The translations under genes were made by a program, and so were the position numbers. Below, in pieces: positions 27,650 through 37,759 of a DNA stretch of 64,000 nt; position 1 is the first letter of the stretch; each line of letters opens with the position of its first letter. The stretch lies in contig NZ_JADQDF010000001.1 of the NCBI RefSeq assembly GCF_019263585.2, positions 2,294,001 to 2,358,000 of the forward strand, in the 5' to 3' direction. The stretch is from Pseudonocardia oceani (lineage in GTDB: Bacteria > Actinomycetota > Actinomycetes > Mycobacteriales > Pseudonocardiaceae). The notes beneath the pieces were generated by a model, which was given only the letters and a program-made list of their open reading frames with translations, was not told the origin of the DNA and made no database searches.

Positions 27650-28273
27650 TCAGAGGAGCCCGGCCTCGCTCGCCTTACCGATCGCCTCGACGCGGTTGCG
27701 CGCGCCGAGCTTGTGCAGGGCCGACTGCAGGTAGGTCTTGACGGTGTTGCGCGCCAGTCCGGTGGTCTCGGCGATCTCGGGGTTCGTGCGGCCCTGCGCG
27801 GCCAGGCGCAGCACCTCGTACTCGCGGCGGGTCAGGCCGCTGCGGGCCAGCGCGGCGCCGCGGCCCTCGGTCCCCGGCGACATGCGGGGGTCCGAGACGC
27901 GCTCCCCGCGCAGCACCCGGCGCAGCGCCGCGACGAGGTCGGTGGCGGCGGCGTCCTTGAGCAGCGCGCCGTGCGCGCCCGCGTCGAGGGCGGCCTGTAC
28001 CCCGTGGTGGTCGCCGTGCGCGGTGAACACGACGACCTTGGCCAGCGGGCACGCCGCGCGCAGGCCGGCGACGACCTCGGGGGCGAGCATGTCGGGCAGC
28101 CGCAGGTCGAGCAGGACCAGGTCGGGACGCAGCCCCGGTGCCCGCTCCAGCGCCGTGCGCCCGCTCTCCGCCGCCCCGACCACCACCAGCGACGGCTCTG
28201 CCCGCAGCAGCAGGGCGACGCCGTCGCGGACCACCGGGTGGTCGTCGACCACCATCACGCGCGAGGGACTCAT
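27650..28273 (-). CDS. NarL/LuxR-family response regulator
   Basis: A 207-residue regulator from ATG 28273 (MSPSRVMVVDDHPVVRDG), preferred over GTG 28339 because the receiver domain begins right at the ATG. Phosphoacceptor Asp56 is in LVLLDLRLPD, and Lys in ALLKD. The LuxR domain reads LTRREYEVLRLAAQGRTNPEIAE and ARNTVKTYLQSALHKLGARN. It follows the GAF kinase gene and precedes the Liv-type transporter on the same strand, so it probably controls that operon. Confidence 0.92.
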   Translation of the reverse strand: MSPSRVMVVDDHPVVRDGVALLLRAEPSLVVVGAAESGRTALERAPGLRPDLVLLDLRLPDMLAPEVVAGLRAACPLAKVVVFTAHGDHHGVQAALDAGAHGALLKDAAATDLVAALRRVLRGERVSDPRMSPGTEGRGAALARSGLTRREYEVLRLAAQGRTNPEIAETTGLARNTVKTYLQSALHKLGARNRVEAIGKASEAGLL

Positions 28274-28343
28274 CGCACGGCCTCGCCGCGCTCGGCCGAG
28301 GCTTCGCCCCGGCGCGGTGCCGGTGGTTCGCTCGCACACTCGC

Positions 28344-29516
28344 TCACCGGTGCACCGGCAGCAGCACCCGCAGCGTCGTGCCGCCGTCCTCGTCGTGCAC
28401 GAGGCTGACGCGCCCGCCCAGGCGCGCGGCGCGCTCGGCCAGCATCCGCAGACCCAGTCCGGCCCCGTCGCCGGGCTCGGCCGCGCCGCTCTCGGGCGCC
28501 CCGTCGTCGGCGACGGCCACCTGCACCCCGCCGTCGACCATCCCGAGGCTGACGACGACGGTCGCCGCCCCGGAGTGCTTCTCGGTGTTGAGCAGGCCCT
28601 CGCGCACCGCGCCGATCAGCAGCGCCGTGCGCTCCTCGTCGAGCGGGGCGACCTCGCCGAGCTGCACGAGCCGCGCGGGCACGCCGGTGCGGGCCTCGAA
28701 ACTGCGGCAGTGCTCGGCGAGCTCGATCGGCAGCGCGCGCTCGGGGCTCGACTCCGACAGCGCCAGCAGCGACTCCCGCAGCGCCAGCGACGCCGCCGAC
28801 ACGTCCGACTCCAGCCGCCCCAGCCGCGTGCTGAGCAGCGGGTTGTCGGGCAGGGTCGTGCGCAGGTCGCGGACCTGGGCGCCGATGGAGAACAGCATCG
28901 CGCCGACGGAGTCGTGCAGCGACGCCTGCATCCGCTGGCGCTCGGCGGCGACGGCGGTGGTGCGCCCCGCCTCGGCGCGGTCGGCGAGGCGCAGCGCGCG
29001 GGCGGCATCGCGGGCGACGGCCTGCACGGCGCCGACGGCGTCGTCGCCGAACTCGCCGGCCCCGCGCAGCGCGGCGTAGGCGACGGCGACCGTGTCGACC
29101 CGGCCGTCGCGCTCGGTCAGCACCGGCACCGCGAGCATGGCCGACATCGCCTCGCGCCGGACCATGCCGTCGAACTGGTGGGTGATGCTCGACGCCGTCA
29201 CGTAGTCGCTGACCCGCACCGGCTCCCCGAACGCGAGCACCCGCCCGCCGATGCCCTGCCCGATCGGCACGGCGAGGTCCTGCAGCGAGTCGGTGCGGTT
29301 GCCGGCGATCCAGCGGATCACCGCGCGGCTGGGGCCGTCGAGGTCGGCGACGAAGCCGGCGTCGGCACCCGCGGCGTCACGGATCAGGCGGGCCGTGCCC
29401 TGCAGGGCGAGCACGCGGTCGAGCACGGAGAGGAGGCCGTCGCGCTCGGCGAGGAGCGCGTTGAGCGCGTGCTCCTGCTCGCGGGCCCGCTCCGCGTCAC
29501 GGTCGCTGGAGGGCAT
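28344..29516 (-). CDS. GAF-domain sensor histidine kinase (NarL type), soluble
   Basis: A 390-residue kinase from ATG 29516 with no membrane helix. Residues ~20-175 form a GAF domain (ALQGTARLIRDAAGADAGFVADLDG ... VPIGQGIGGRVLAFGEPVRVSDY given in part: GQGIGGRVLAFGEPVRVSDY), suggesting a cytoplasmic small-molecule or redox signal. The HisKA_3 phosphoacceptor is His201 in MQASLHDSVGAM, and the ATPase domain has REGLLNTEKHSGA and GAGLGLRMLAERAARLGG. With the regulator 71 bases downstream it forms a complete system next to a solute transporter, so transported aromatic or amino acids are candidate signals. Confidence 0.9.
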   Translation of the reverse strand: MPSSDRDAERAREQEHALNALLAERDGLLSVLDRVLALQGTARLIRDAAGADAGFVADLDGPSRAVIRWIAGNRTDSLQDLAVPIGQGIGGRVLAFGEPVRVSDYVTASSITHQFDGMVRREAMSAMLAVPVLTERDGRVDTVAVAYAALRGAGEFGDDAVGAVQAVARDAARALRLADRAEAGRTTAVAAERQRMQASLHDSVGAMLFSIGAQVRDLRTTLPDNPLLSTRLGRLESDVSAASLALRESLLALSESSPERALPIELAEHCRSFEARTGVPARLVQLGEVAPLDEERTALLIGAVREGLLNTEKHSGAATVVVSLGMVDGGVQVAVADDGAPESGAAEPGDGAGLGLRMLAERAARLGGRVSLVHDEDGGTTLRVLLPVHR

Positions 29517-29588
29517 GGGCGGACGATCGCACACCGGACGGCACCGGCGACACACCCGGATGCCGACCTGCCGCGGGGCCGGGGACCA

Positions 29589-29816
29589 TCACCAGCTGCC
29601 CCGCACCTCGCGGTCGCCGCCCGCGGGCCGCGGGTCCGCCAGCGGGCCGGGCTCGGACTCCGGCGCGCGGCGCGGCGACGGGATCGTCGCGACCGGTCGC
29701 TGCGGGGGACGGGGTACCTGGCGGTCCCGGAAGCGGATGACGCGGCAGATGGTGACCGCCGCGCCCACGGCCGCGGCGCACCACACCCCGAGCACCAGCG
29801 CGATCCATGTGATCAC
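29589..29816 (-). CDS. Small membrane protein with Pro/Arg-rich tail
   Basis: A 75-residue frame from GTG 29816 (GAGGGG about 11 bases upstream; GTG 29828 is an alternative). One N-terminal helix (ITWIALVLGVWCAAAVGAAVTI) is followed by RVIRFRDRQVPRPPQRP and a Pro/Arg/Glu-rich tail. G/C at third positions supports coding. No family is recognised. It sits between the GAF kinase and the XPB helicase gene. Confidence 0.5.
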   Translation of the reverse strand: MITWIALVLGVWCAAAVGAAVTICRVIRFRDRQVPRPPQRPVATIPSPRRAPESEPGPLADPRPAGGDREVRGSW

Positions 29817-29961
29817 CGGAACGTTCACCCCTCGCCACATCCTGTGCACAGAGTGTGGCTCGCGGGACGGCCGTGCGCACGCCCGGGCACCCGGACGTGC
29901 GAACCCGTTCGTGCAGCCGCCACACCTCACAGCGACCGGAGGGCGGTACCGCCAGTGTGCG

Positions 29962-31623
29962 CTAGCCCACGTCCGGCAGCGCCGGGCCCAGCAGGTCGTC
30001 GGCGTCGACGATCCGGTAGGCGTAACCCTGCTCGGCGAGGAACCGTTGGCGGTGCGCGGCGTAGTCGGTGTCGAGGGTGTCGCGGGAGACCACCGAGTAG
30101 AAGTGGGCCTGACGCCCGTCGGCCTTGGGCCGGAGCAGCCGGCCCAGGCGCTGGGCCTCCTCCTGCCGGGAACCGAACGTGCCCGACACCTGGATCGCGA
30201 CGCTGGCCTCGGGCAGGTCGATGGAGAAGTTCGCGACCTTGCTGACGACCAGCACCGGCAGCGAGCCCTCGCGGAACTGCTGGAAGAGCGACTCGCGCTC
30301 CTTGTTCCTCGTGGAGCCCTGGATGACCGGCGCGTCGAGGGCCTCCCCCAGCTCGTCGAGCTGATCGAGGTACGCGCCGATGACCAGCGTCGGCTCACCG
30401 GGGTGCTGAGCGATGATCGACTTCACCACCGCCAGCTTGGTGTGGGCCGTGGACGCCATCCGGTAGCGCTCCTCGGCCTCCGCGACGGCGTAGGACATGC
30501 GCTCGGCGTCGGTGAGCGTCACGCGGACCTCGACGCAGTCGGCCGGGGCGATCCAGCCCTGCTGCTCGATGTCGCGCCACGGCGCGTCGTAGCGCTTGGG
30601 CCCGATCAGGGAGAACACGTCGCCCTCGCGGCCGTCCTCGCGGACGAGCGTGGCGGTGAGGCCGAGCCGGCGGCGGGACTGCAGGTCGGCCGTCATCCGG
30701 AAGACCGGCGCGGGCAGCAGGTGCACCTCGTCGTAGATGACCAGGCCCCAGTCGCGGGAGTCGAACAGCTCGAGGTGGCGGTACTCGCCCTTCGTCTTGC
30801 GCGTGACGACCTGGTAGGTCGCGATCGTGACGGGCCGGATCTCCTTGCGCTCCCCGGAGTACTCGCCGATCTCCTCCTCGGTGAGCGAGGTGCGCGCGAT
30901 CAGCTCGCGCTTCCACTGCCGCCCGGCGACGGTGTTGGTGACCAGGATCAGCGTCGTGGCCTGCGCCTGCGCCATCGCCGCCGCACCGACGAGCGTCTTG
31001 CCCGCCCCGCACGGCAGCACGACGACGCCGGACCCGCCCGCCCAGAAGCCCTCGACGGCCTGGCGCTGGTAGTCGCGCAGCGTCCAGCCGTCCTCGGCCA
31101 GGGAGATGGGGTGCGCCTCGCCGTCGACGTAGCCCGCGAGGTCCTCCGCGGGCCAGCCGATCTTGAGCAAGGCCTGCTTGAGGTGCCCGCGCTCGGACGG
31201 GTGGACGATGACCGTGTCGTCGTCGACGCGCGTCCCGAGCAGCGGGGTGATCTTCTTCTGCCGGAGGACCTCCTCCAGCACCGCCCGGTCGAGCGCGACG
31301 AGCACCAGCCCGTGGGCGGGGTGGTTGGTCAGCTGCAGGCGCCCGTAGCGGCCCATCGTGTCGACGACGTCGACGAGCAGCGGCTGCGGCACCGCGTAGC
31401 GGGAGTAGCGGACGAGCGCGTCGACGACCTGTTCCGCGTCGTGCCCGGCCGCGCGGGCGTTCCACAGCGCGAGCGGGGTGACCCGGTAGGTGTGCACGTG
31501 CTCGGGCGCACGCTCCAGCTCGGCGAACGGCGCGATCGCGACGCGAGCGGCCGCGGCGTCGGCGTGGTCGATCTCGAGCAGGAGCGTCTTGTCGGACTGG
31601 ACGATGAGTGGTCCATCGGTCAC
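29962..31623 (-). CDS. XPB/Rad25-like DNA helicase (DNA repair)
   Basis: A 553-residue superfamily 2 helicase from GTG 31623. An N-terminal helicase_C_3 (damage-recognition-like) region precedes the motor: WTLRDYQRQAVEGFW, motif I LPCGAGKTL, Walker B YDEVHLLP (DEVH box), motif III LTATLVRED, and motif VI RQEEAQRLGRLLRPK. These are the hallmarks of bacterial XPB, which unwinds 3' to 5' and is thought to act in DNA repair. Its usual neighbour, the helicase-associated protein, is 6 kb away here because four conservon genes lie between. Confidence 0.94.
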   Translation of the reverse strand: MTDGPLIVQSDKTLLLEIDHADAAAARVAIAPFAELERAPEHVHTYRVTPLALWNARAAGHDAEQVVDALVRYSRYAVPQPLLVDVVDTMGRYGRLQLTNHPAHGLVLVALDRAVLEEVLRQKKITPLLGTRVDDDTVIVHPSERGHLKQALLKIGWPAEDLAGYVDGEAHPISLAEDGWTLRDYQRQAVEGFWAGGSGVVVLPCGAGKTLVGAAAMAQAQATTLILVTNTVAGRQWKRELIARTSLTEEEIGEYSGERKEIRPVTIATYQVVTRKTKGEYRHLELFDSRDWGLVIYDEVHLLPAPVFRMTADLQSRRRLGLTATLVREDGREGDVFSLIGPKRYDAPWRDIEQQGWIAPADCVEVRVTLTDAERMSYAVAEAEERYRMASTAHTKLAVVKSIIAQHPGEPTLVIGAYLDQLDELGEALDAPVIQGSTRNKERESLFQQFREGSLPVLVVSKVANFSIDLPEASVAIQVSGTFGSRQEEAQRLGRLLRPKADGRQAHFYSVVSRDTLDTDYAAHRQRFLAEQGYAYRIVDADDLLGPALPDVG

Positions 31624-32057
31624 GGTGGGTGCGCCTCCGGGCGAACGGGGATGTGATCGGCGTCTCGGTGAACGGCGCCCGCTGGTCGTCCGGCGGCCCC
31701 CGCGACGAGGGGGGCTGCGCCGGCCTTGGGCTATGCTCGATGCGCACCATCTGCGAGAACGCACGAGTCCCACGACGATCATACCCGGCCCGAGCGGCTG
31801 GCGCCCTTCCCCAGCGGGGCGTGTCGCCGCGACATCGGTCGCACGGAACGACGCGGACGCCGACCGAGCCGTCGGCCCCGCCCACGACAGAAGGCGCGCA
31901 TGCCCGACCCGAAGCCAGAACCGCTGCTCCCCGGACCCGACAGGCGGCCACCCACCGCCGCTGGAGAGCGTTTCGGCTCCCTCGGTCTCGCGGCCGGGCA
32001 CCCCGGCGTGTCAAGGTTCGTCGGATCGTCGCCGGCAATCCTCAGGGGGACGTTGAC
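31624..32057. other. 434-base divergent intergenic region, XPB/conservon
   Basis: No gene is supported. It must hold the promoters of the XPB gene (minus) and of the conservon (plus). A TATGCT hexamer at 31733-31738 could be a -10 box for the plus strand. A 53-codon frame from ATG 31900 overlaps the conservon start by four bases but has unusually many A/T third positions, so it was not called. No repeat or clear operator was found. Confidence 0.5.
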
Positions 32058-35000
32058 GTGACCACCACCGAGCTCGGGGCCTCGTGGTCCGAGCGGCTCA
32101 ACCCGCGCAACTGGTCGCTGGCGTGGAAGCTCATCGCCATCGGCCTGGTGCCGGCGCTGCTCGCGCTCGCGCTGGGTGTCCTGCGCATCGCCGACCAGGC
32201 CGGGGACGCCGCCGCACTGGGCACGAGCAACCGCCTGCTCGACGTCCGCGGGCAGGTGGCCGAGGCCTCGGACGCGCTGCGCCAGGAGCGCGACGAGGCC
32301 ACCCTCTTCGTCGCCGCCGGCCGCACCGAGGACCGCGGGGTCCTCGACATCGGCATCGGCCAGACCGACGCCGACGTGCAGGAGGCCGTCGACGCCGTCG
32401 CGGGCACCGAGGGCTTCGACAACACCACGAGCACCGCCTTCGGCGAGACGCAGAACGCGCTGGGGCAGCTCTCCGCGCTGCGCGGGGACGTCGCCACCGG
32501 CACGACCCCCGCCGCCGCGGTGCAGCAGTCCTACACCGACGTCATCTCCCGCGTCGACGGCCTCGAGCGCGCCCTGCTGCGCCAGCTCCGCACCCCCGAC
32601 GTCGCCGGTCTCGCCGACGCGCTGACGGCCACCACCAGCGCGAGCGAGCAGCTCGCCGTGCAGCACACCGCGCTCGGCGCGGCGATCCGCGCGGGCCAGC
32701 TCCTGCCGGAGGACGCGGCCACCGCCGCCGCCGCCGACAGCCGCCTCACCTCGGCCTACACCTCCTACGCGGTGGCGCTCACCCCCGAGCAGCTCGCCCG
32801 CTTCGGCACGCTCGACAGCGGCACCGCCGAGCTGCAGGCGGTCAAGGGCGAGATCCTGGCGACCGAGGAGAACCGGCCCGTCGTGGTCGACCCGGCCCGC
32901 TGGGACGCCGCCTACGCCACCGCGCTCACCGCGGTGCAGACCCCGGCCACCGTGATCCGCGACGACATGGTCGCGCAGAGCACCGCGGCCGAGGAGCGCG
33001 CCAGCAACCTGGCCGGCATCAACTCCGTGATCCTCATGCTCGGCCTGCTGCTGGGCATCACGATCGCGATCCTCGTCGCGCGGGCGCTGGTGCGGTCGCT
33101 GCGGGTGCTGCGCACGGCGGCGCTCGACGTCGCCGAGCGGCGGCTGCCGCAGGCCGTCGAGAGCATGCGCGCGGGCGACGCGCCCGACGTCACGGTCGAT
33201 CCGGTCCCGCTCGACACCCGCGACGAGGTGGGCCAGGTGGCCCGCGCGTTCGACGCGGTGCACGGGCAGGCGATCCGCCTCGCGGCCGACCAGGCCGCGC
33301 TGCAGACCAACGTCAGCTCGATGTTCGTCAACCTCTCCCGCCGCAGCCAGGCCCTCGTCGAGCGCCAGCTGCAGCTCATCGAGCAGCTGGAGAGCAACGA
33401 GCAGGACCCCGACCAGCTGTCGAACCTGTTCCAGCTCGACCACCTCGCCACTCGCATGCGGCGCAACTCCGAGAACCTGCTGGTCCTCGCGGGCACCGAC
33501 CTCGCCAAGCGCAACATCGCGCCGGTGCCGATGGTCGACGTCCTGCGGGCCGCGGTGTCGGAGATCGAGCAGTACCAGCGCATCGTCGTGCAGGCCCCGC
33601 CCACCACGTCGATCGTCGGCCGCGCGGCGAGCGACCTCGTCCACCTGCTGGCCGAGCTGCTCGACAACGCCACCAACTTCTCCCCGCCCGACTCGCAGGT
33701 GGTCATGAGCACCACCCGCACCGCCGAGGGCGACATCCTCGTCGAGATCGCCGACCGAGGCGTCGGCATGATCGACTACGAGCTGGCCGACGCCAACCAG
33801 CGCCTCGGCGGCCCGTCGTCGGTCGACGTCTCGGCCTCGCGCCGCATGGGCCTGTTCGTGGTCGGCCGCCTGGGCGCCCGCCACGGCGTCCAGGTACAGC
33901 TGTCCACGTCGTCCGCGGGCGGAGCCGGTACCGGCCTCACCGCCTCGGTCACCGTGCCCGCGCACCTCGTCCCGACCGCGGAGCGCGAGCTCGCCCGCCC
34001 CGTGCCCGCCATCGCGCAGGGCGGCGGGGGCAGCACCGCGTTCGACGTGCCGCCGCAGCGCGCCGCCAACGGCAGCGGGCGCACCGGCTCGCTGTCCGCG
34101 CTCGTCACGGGCTCCGACGGCCCGGCCACACCGGCCACCGCCTTCGATCCCGGCCCCGGTGGGTACCCGCAGGTGAACGGCGCCAGCGCGCCGCCGGTCC
34201 TGCCCACCCGCCGTCCCGGCTCGTCGCTGGGCCCCGAGGGCCCGCCCTCGCCCGGTGAGCAGGCCCGCCAGGACCAGCTCGCCGCGGCCGAGCGGAGCGC
34301 CGCCGAGCGCGTGTCGCTCGACAAGGACGGCGGCGCGGGTCCCCCGCCCACCGGTCCCGACTCCGACGACCGCGGTCCCGTCGACGGTGATGCCGCCGAC
34401 CTCGACCGCACCGACGCGGAAGCGGCCGACGGCGACCACGACGACACCGAGACCACGGCCTACCCGGTCGTCCCGCCGCGGAGCGAGCAGCCCGCCGCGC
34501 CCGAGCGCGCCCGCCACGCCTTCGCCGGTGACACCGACGACGAGCCCGAGGACGACGCCGCCCCCGAGGACGCCGCCCCCGCGCACGCGCTGATCGAGCC
34601 GGCCGACGAGGACCGCGCCGAGACCGCCGCGGACGAGACCGCCGGGGACGCCTCGGCGGACGACGCCGCGGACGACGACGACAGCGACCACTCCACCCGT
34701 GGCCCCGGCCTCGGTGCCGCGGCGCTCGGCGCCGCCGCTCTCGGAGCGGCCGCCCTCGGTGCCGCGGCCGCCACCCGTGGCAGCGACGACGGGCAGACCC
34801 CGGCGAGCGGCTCCATGCCGCGCAACCCGTGGCCCCAGGGCGACCCGCCGCACCTCCCGGCGCCCTCCACCAACGGCAACGGCGTCGCGCCCACCGGCAA
34901 CGGTGCCGCCCCCGCGGCCCCGCCCGCGCTGCCGCAGCGGCGTCCGTCGCCCGTACGGCCCGCCGCCGCGGCGCCGCCGCCGGCCGGCTCGGAGACCGAC

Positions 35001-36095
35001 ACCTCCGTGTTCGCCACCCGCGGCGACGAACAGGCCGGGGCCACCGCACCCGAGCAGGGCGTGTTCGGGCAGAGCGCGTCCGAGCAGGGCGTGTTCGGGC
35101 AGAGCGCGTCCGAGCAGGGCGCTCCCGAGCAGGTCGCGCCGAGCACGGCGCCGATCCCGGCGGTCGCGCAGGCGCCCGCCGAGGCCGCCGCGCCCGCCAC
35201 CGGCCCGGACGAGCTGTTCGCGCCGAGCGTCCCGGCCGATCGCGCCGACGCGCCGCCGGCCCCGGCCGTCGAGCCGCCGGCGCCCGCGCCCGCCGCCCCC
35301 GCGGCGTCGGGGCGGCCCGAGGGCAGCGGGTTCGAGCTCGGCGAGACGACCCCGATCTTCGAGGAGATCGCGTCCGCCTGGTTCCGCTCGAACCGGCCGC
35401 TGCCGGTCGACTGGGAGGCGGAGGCCCGTTCCGCGGGTTCCGCGGCCGACAGCCGTCCGCGTCCGGCGTCGGCCCTGCCGCCCGCCGCGCCGCAGCGGCC
35501 CCACCCGCTCGCCCGGCCCGCCGGCGGGCCGCTGGCGGGCCCGCCGTCGCTCCCGCCGGCCGCGCCGCAGCAGGCACCCCGGCAGCCGATGACGCAGCAG
35601 CCGATGACGCAGCAGCCGATGACGGCCGCACCGCAGGCTCCGGTGCCCCAGGCCCCGCAGCCGCAGGTCGCCGCGTCGCCGACGGTCCCGCCGGCGACGC
35701 CGCCGCGGCCCGCACCTGTGGCGCCGCCCGCCCCGGTCGAGCCGGCTCCGCCGACGGCGTCGGCGGCCGAGTCGAGCGGCTTCTCCAGCGCCGCCGACGA
35801 GGGCTGGCGCGCGGCGAACAACGTGGCCCCGGCCACCGATCGACCGGACGAGGTCACCGCGGCGGGGCTGCCCAAGCGGCGCCCCCGTGCGCGGCTCGTG
35901 CCGGGCAGTGCAGGATCCGCGGTGCTGGCCCCGCCCGTCTCGCCCGCGCGCAGCGCGGAGAGCGTGCGCGGCCGGCTCGCCAGCTACCAGCAGGGTGTCC
36001 GTCAGGGGCGCGAGAGCAGGTTCCGCGCAGACGGGGACAACGGTGCGACCGAGTCCGCCAACGCGGGCGGCAACCACGACGAGGAGAGACCGTGA
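32058..36095 (+). CDS. Conservon sensor kinase-like protein (CvnA type) with long Pro/Ala-rich tail
   Basis: A 1345-residue membrane protein starting at GTG 32058 after AGGGGGA. Layout: helix 1 (~18-38), an external nitrate-sensor-like (NIT) region (~45-318), helix 2 ([22 protein letters not shown], ~322-343), a HAMP-like segment, a helical region [20 protein letters not shown] without a standard phosphoacceptor motif, and an ATPase domain ([15 protein letters not shown] ~530, IADRGVGMI ~570). From ~640 on it is ~700 residues of Pro/Ala/Asp-rich sequence with tandem repeats, interrupted by the conserved block [19 protein letters not shown] (~1100) and [19 protein letters not shown] near the end. 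In conservons it works with Roadblock, DUF742 and GTPase proteins at the membrane. Confidence 0.92.
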   Translation: MTTTELGASWSERLNPRNWSLAWKLIAIGLVPALLALALGVLRIADQAGDAAALGTSNRLLDVRGQVAEASDALRQERDEATLFVAAGRTEDRGVLDIGIGQTDADVQEAVDAVAGTEGFDNTTSTAFGETQNALGQLSALRGDVATGTTPAAAVQQSYTDVISRVDGLERALLRQLRTPDVAGLADALTATTSASEQLAVQHTALGAAIRAGQLLPEDAATAAAADSRLTSAYTSYAVALTPEQLARFGTLDSGTAELQAVKGEILATEENRPVVVDPARWDAAYATALTAVQTPATVIRDDMVAQSTAAEERASNLAGINSVILMLGLLLGITIAILVARALVRSLRVLRTAALDVAERRLPQAVESMRAGDAPDVTVDPVPLDTRDEVGQVARAFDAVHGQAIRLAADQAALQTNVSSMFVNLSRRSQALVERQLQLIEQLESNEQDPDQLSNLFQLDHLATRMRRNSENLLVLAGTDLAKRNIAPVPMVDVLRAAVSEIEQYQRIVVQAPPTTSIVGRAASDLVHLLAELLDNATNFSPPDSQVVMSTTRTAEGDILVEIADRGVGMIDYELADANQRLGGPSSVDVSASRRMGLFVVGRLGARHGVQVQLSTSSAGGAGTGLTASVTVPAHLVPTAERELARPVPAIAQGGGGSTAFDVPPQRAANGSGRTGSLSALVTGSDGPATPATAFDPGPGGYPQVNGASAPPVLPTRRPGSSLGPEGPPSPGEQARQDQLAAAERSAAERVSLDKDGGAGPPPTGPDSDDRGPVDGDAADLDRTDAEAADGDHDDTETTAYPVVPPRSEQPAAPERARHAFAGDTDDEPEDDAAPEDAAPAHALIEPADEDRAETAADETAGDASADDAADDDDSDHSTRGPGLGAAALGAAALGAAALGAAAATRGSDDGQTPASGSMPRNPWPQGDPPHLPAPSTNGNGVAPTGNGAAPAAPPALPQRRPSPVRPAAAAPPPAGSETDTSVFATRGDEQAGATAPEQGVFGQSASEQGVFGQSASEQGAPEQVAPSTAPIPAVAQAPAEAAAPATGPDELFAPSVPADRADAPPAPAVEPPAPAPAAPAASGRPEGSGFELGETTPIFEEIASAWFRSNRPLPVDWEAEARSAGSAADSRPRPASALPPAAPQRPHPLARPAGGPLAGPPSLPPAAPQQAPRQPMTQQPMTQQPMTAAPQAPVPQAPQPQVAASPTVPPATPPRPAPVAPPAPVEPAPPTASAAESSGFSSAADEGWRAANNVAPATDRPDEVTAAGLPKRRPRARLVPGSAGSAVLAPPVSPARSAESVRGRLASYQQGVRQGRESRFRADGDNGATESANAGGNHDEERP
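35051..35120 (+). repeat. 30-base tandem repeat inside the CvnA-type gene
   Basis: A 30-base unit beginning CGAGCAGGGCGTGTTCGGGC occurs twice in full (35051-35080, 35081-35110) and its first ten bases a third time. It encodes [10 protein letters not shown] twice. Multiples of three keep the frame, so copy number could vary without breaking the protein. Confidence 0.85.
35583..35624 (+). repeat. 15-base tandem repeat inside the CvnA-type gene
   Basis: CAGCCGATGACGCAG is present twice and then partly a third time, encoding [14 protein letters not shown]. Like the 30-base repeat upstream it is in frame and lies in the low-complexity tail. Confidence 0.85.
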
Positions 36096-36514
36096 CAGCG
36101 TCACAGACCCAGCCCAGCCGGTTCGGATGGCTGGTCACCAACTTCGCGGAGCGGGTCCCCGGGGTCGCGCACGCCATCGTCGTGTCCGCCGACGGTCTCC
36201 TGCTGACCAGCTCCGACCGGCTCCCCCGCGATCGCGCCGACCAGCTCGCCGCCGTGGCGTCCGGGCTGATCAGCCTGACGCAGGGCGCCGCCCGCTGCTT
36301 CGACGCCGGTGGCGTCGTGCAGACGGTGGTCGAGATGGACCGCGGCATCGTCCTGCTGATGTCGATCAGCGACGGGTCGTGCCTGGCCGTGCTGGCGTCA
36401 CCGAGCTGTGACATCGGCCTGATCGGATACGAGATGACCCTGCTGGTCGACCGCGTCGGCCAGCTCCTGACCCCCGAGCTGCGCGCCGAGCTGCAGGGCT
36501 CCTTCCCGGGCTGA
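36092..36514 (+). CDS. Roadblock/LC7-domain protein (CvnB type)
   Basis: A 140-residue protein from GTG 36092, overlapping the kinase stop (GTGA). The Roadblock fold is seen as [31 protein letters not shown] through [17 protein letters not shown] and the final helix [20 protein letters not shown]. In the archetypal Streptomyces Cvn systems CvnB bridges sensor and GTPase, analogous to a G-protein regulator. Order and coupling here are those of a standard conservon. Confidence 0.94.
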   Translation: MTASQTQPSRFGWLVTNFAERVPGVAHAIVVSADGLLLTSSDRLPRDRADQLAAVASGLISLTQGAARCFDAGGVVQTVVEMDRGIVLLMSISDGSCLAVLASPSCDIGLIGYEMTLLVDRVGQLLTPELRAELQGSFPG

Positions 36515-36569
36515 GCCCGCAGCACCGCAACGTCCCCACGATCGGTAGGAGAAGGCAGGTGGTGATCCG

Positions 36570-37175
36570 ATGACCTCCGGTCCCGACGACGAGCGCCGGC
36601 AACCCTCGGAGCCGACTTTCGCCGACGTGATGAACGGTTTCAGCTTCGACAGCGCGCGTCCGTCGCGCCGTCGGCGCTGGGGTCGCAAGCGCGACGACGA
36701 GGCCGAGCAGGCCCCCGCCGCCGCCCCTGCCCCCGTCATCCCCGCGCGACCGGCGACACCGCCGGTCGCGCCCGGCCCGTTGACCGGGCCGATCGACATG
36801 CGGGTCCCCGAGGTCGAGCAGTTCGGCACCGGGAGCACGGCGTCGGCCGTCCGGCCCTACGCCTGGACCCGCGGACGCACGAAGTCCGGCTTCGACCTGG
36901 CCATCGAGACGCTCGTCTCGACCAGCCAGCGCGGCCGCGACCAGATGGGCCTGCTGCAGGTCGAACACCGCGCCGTCGCCGAGCTCTGCGAGGCCACGCG
37001 CTCGGTCGCCGAGGTGGCCGCGCTCCTCTCCCTGCCCCTGGGCGTCGCCCGGGTGCTGCTGGGGGACATGGCGGGCCTCGGCGTCGTCACCGTGCACCAG
37101 ACCGCGAGCAGCGCCGGCAACGCGCCGGACCTCGCCCTGATGGAAAGGGTTCTGAGTGGACTCCGTCGGCTCTAG
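36570..37175 (+). CDS. DUF742 protein (CvnC type)
   Basis: A 201-residue protein. Residues 1-100 are a variable, Pro/Ala-rich leader with a basic patch (SRRRRWGRKR). The DUF742 domain follows: VRPYAWTRGRTK, a long stretch ending HRAVAELCEATRSVAEVAALLSLPLGVARVLLGDMAGLG (given in parts), with winged-helix character, and VHQT. GTG of the GTPase gene lies within its last 20 bases. The N-terminal leader is longer than in most CvnC proteins (~120-130 residues). Confidence 0.92.
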   Translation: MTSGPDDERRQPSEPTFADVMNGFSFDSARPSRRRRWGRKRDDEAEQAPAAAPAPVIPARPATPPVAPGPLTGPIDMRVPEVEQFGTGSTASAVRPYAWTRGRTKSGFDLAIETLVSTSQRGRDQMGLLQVEHRAVAELCEATRSVAEVAALLSLPLGVARVLLGDMAGLGVVTVHQTASSAGNAPDLALMERVLSGLRRL

Positions 37176-37752
37176 GCCACAGGCGATCGCCACCTCGGCG
37201 ACGATCTCGGCCAAGATCGTGGTGGCCGGGGGGTTCGGCGTCGGGAAGACCACGTTCGTCGGCTCGGTCTCCGAGATCGTCCCGCTGACCACCGAGGCGG
37301 TGATGACCGAGGCGAGTGCCGGTCACGACGACCTCACCGCCACCCCGAACAAGACCACCACCACGGTGGCGATGGACTTCGGGCGCGTCTCGCTGGACTC
37401 GGAGCTGATCCTCTACCTGTTCGGCACGCCCGGGCAGCACCGCTTCTGGTTCATGTGGGACGACCTGGTGCGCGGCGCGATCGGCGCGGTCGTCCTCGTC
37501 GACACCCGCCGTCTCGCCGACTCGTTCGCCGCCATCGACTTCTTCGAGGACCGCGGGCTGCCCTACGTCGTCGGCCTGAACTGCTTCGACGGGCTGCAGC
37601 AGCACCGCGTCGAGGACGTCCGGGAGGCGATGTCGATCGACCCCGCGATCCCGATCGTCACGTGCGACGCGCGCAACCGCGAGTCCACGAAGGGCGCCCT
37701 GATCGCGCTGGTCGAGCACGCCATGGCGGCGCGGATGGCCGCGCGCCGCTGA
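37156..37752 (+). CDS. Small Ras-like GTPase (CvnD type)
   Basis: A 198-residue GTPase from GTG 37156, overlapping the DUF742 gene by 20 bases. P-loop GGFGVGKTT, switch region TTTTVAMDFGRV, G3 FGTPGQHRF (in place of DxxG), and a partly degenerate base-specificity loop GLNCFDG (for NKxD) are visible, as is characteristic of the conservon/MglA-like group. It is the effector of the complex and the last gene; it meets the convergent helicase-partner gene 7 bases later. Confidence 0.95.
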   Translation: MDSVGSRPQAIATSATISAKIVVAGGFGVGKTTFVGSVSEIVPLTTEAVMTEASAGHDDLTATPNKTTTTVAMDFGRVSLDSELILYLFGTPGQHRFWFMWDDLVRGAIGAVVLVDTRRLADSFAAIDFFEDRGLPYVVGLNCFDGLQQHRVEDVREAMSIDPAIPIVTCDARNRESTKGALIALVEHAMAARMAARR

Positions 37753-37759
37753 CGTCCGC

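Noticed and set aside
31900..32061. 53-codon upstream frame ending in a four-base overlap with the conservon start
   Set aside because: About one in five third positions is A or T, far above neighbouring genes, and no family resemblance was seen; the overlap is likely chance.
31779..36104. Very long open frame antisense to the CvnA-type gene (over 1400 codons)
   Set aside because: Extreme GC content removes stop codons on the opposite strand; composition and absence of motifs show it is a shadow of the real gene.
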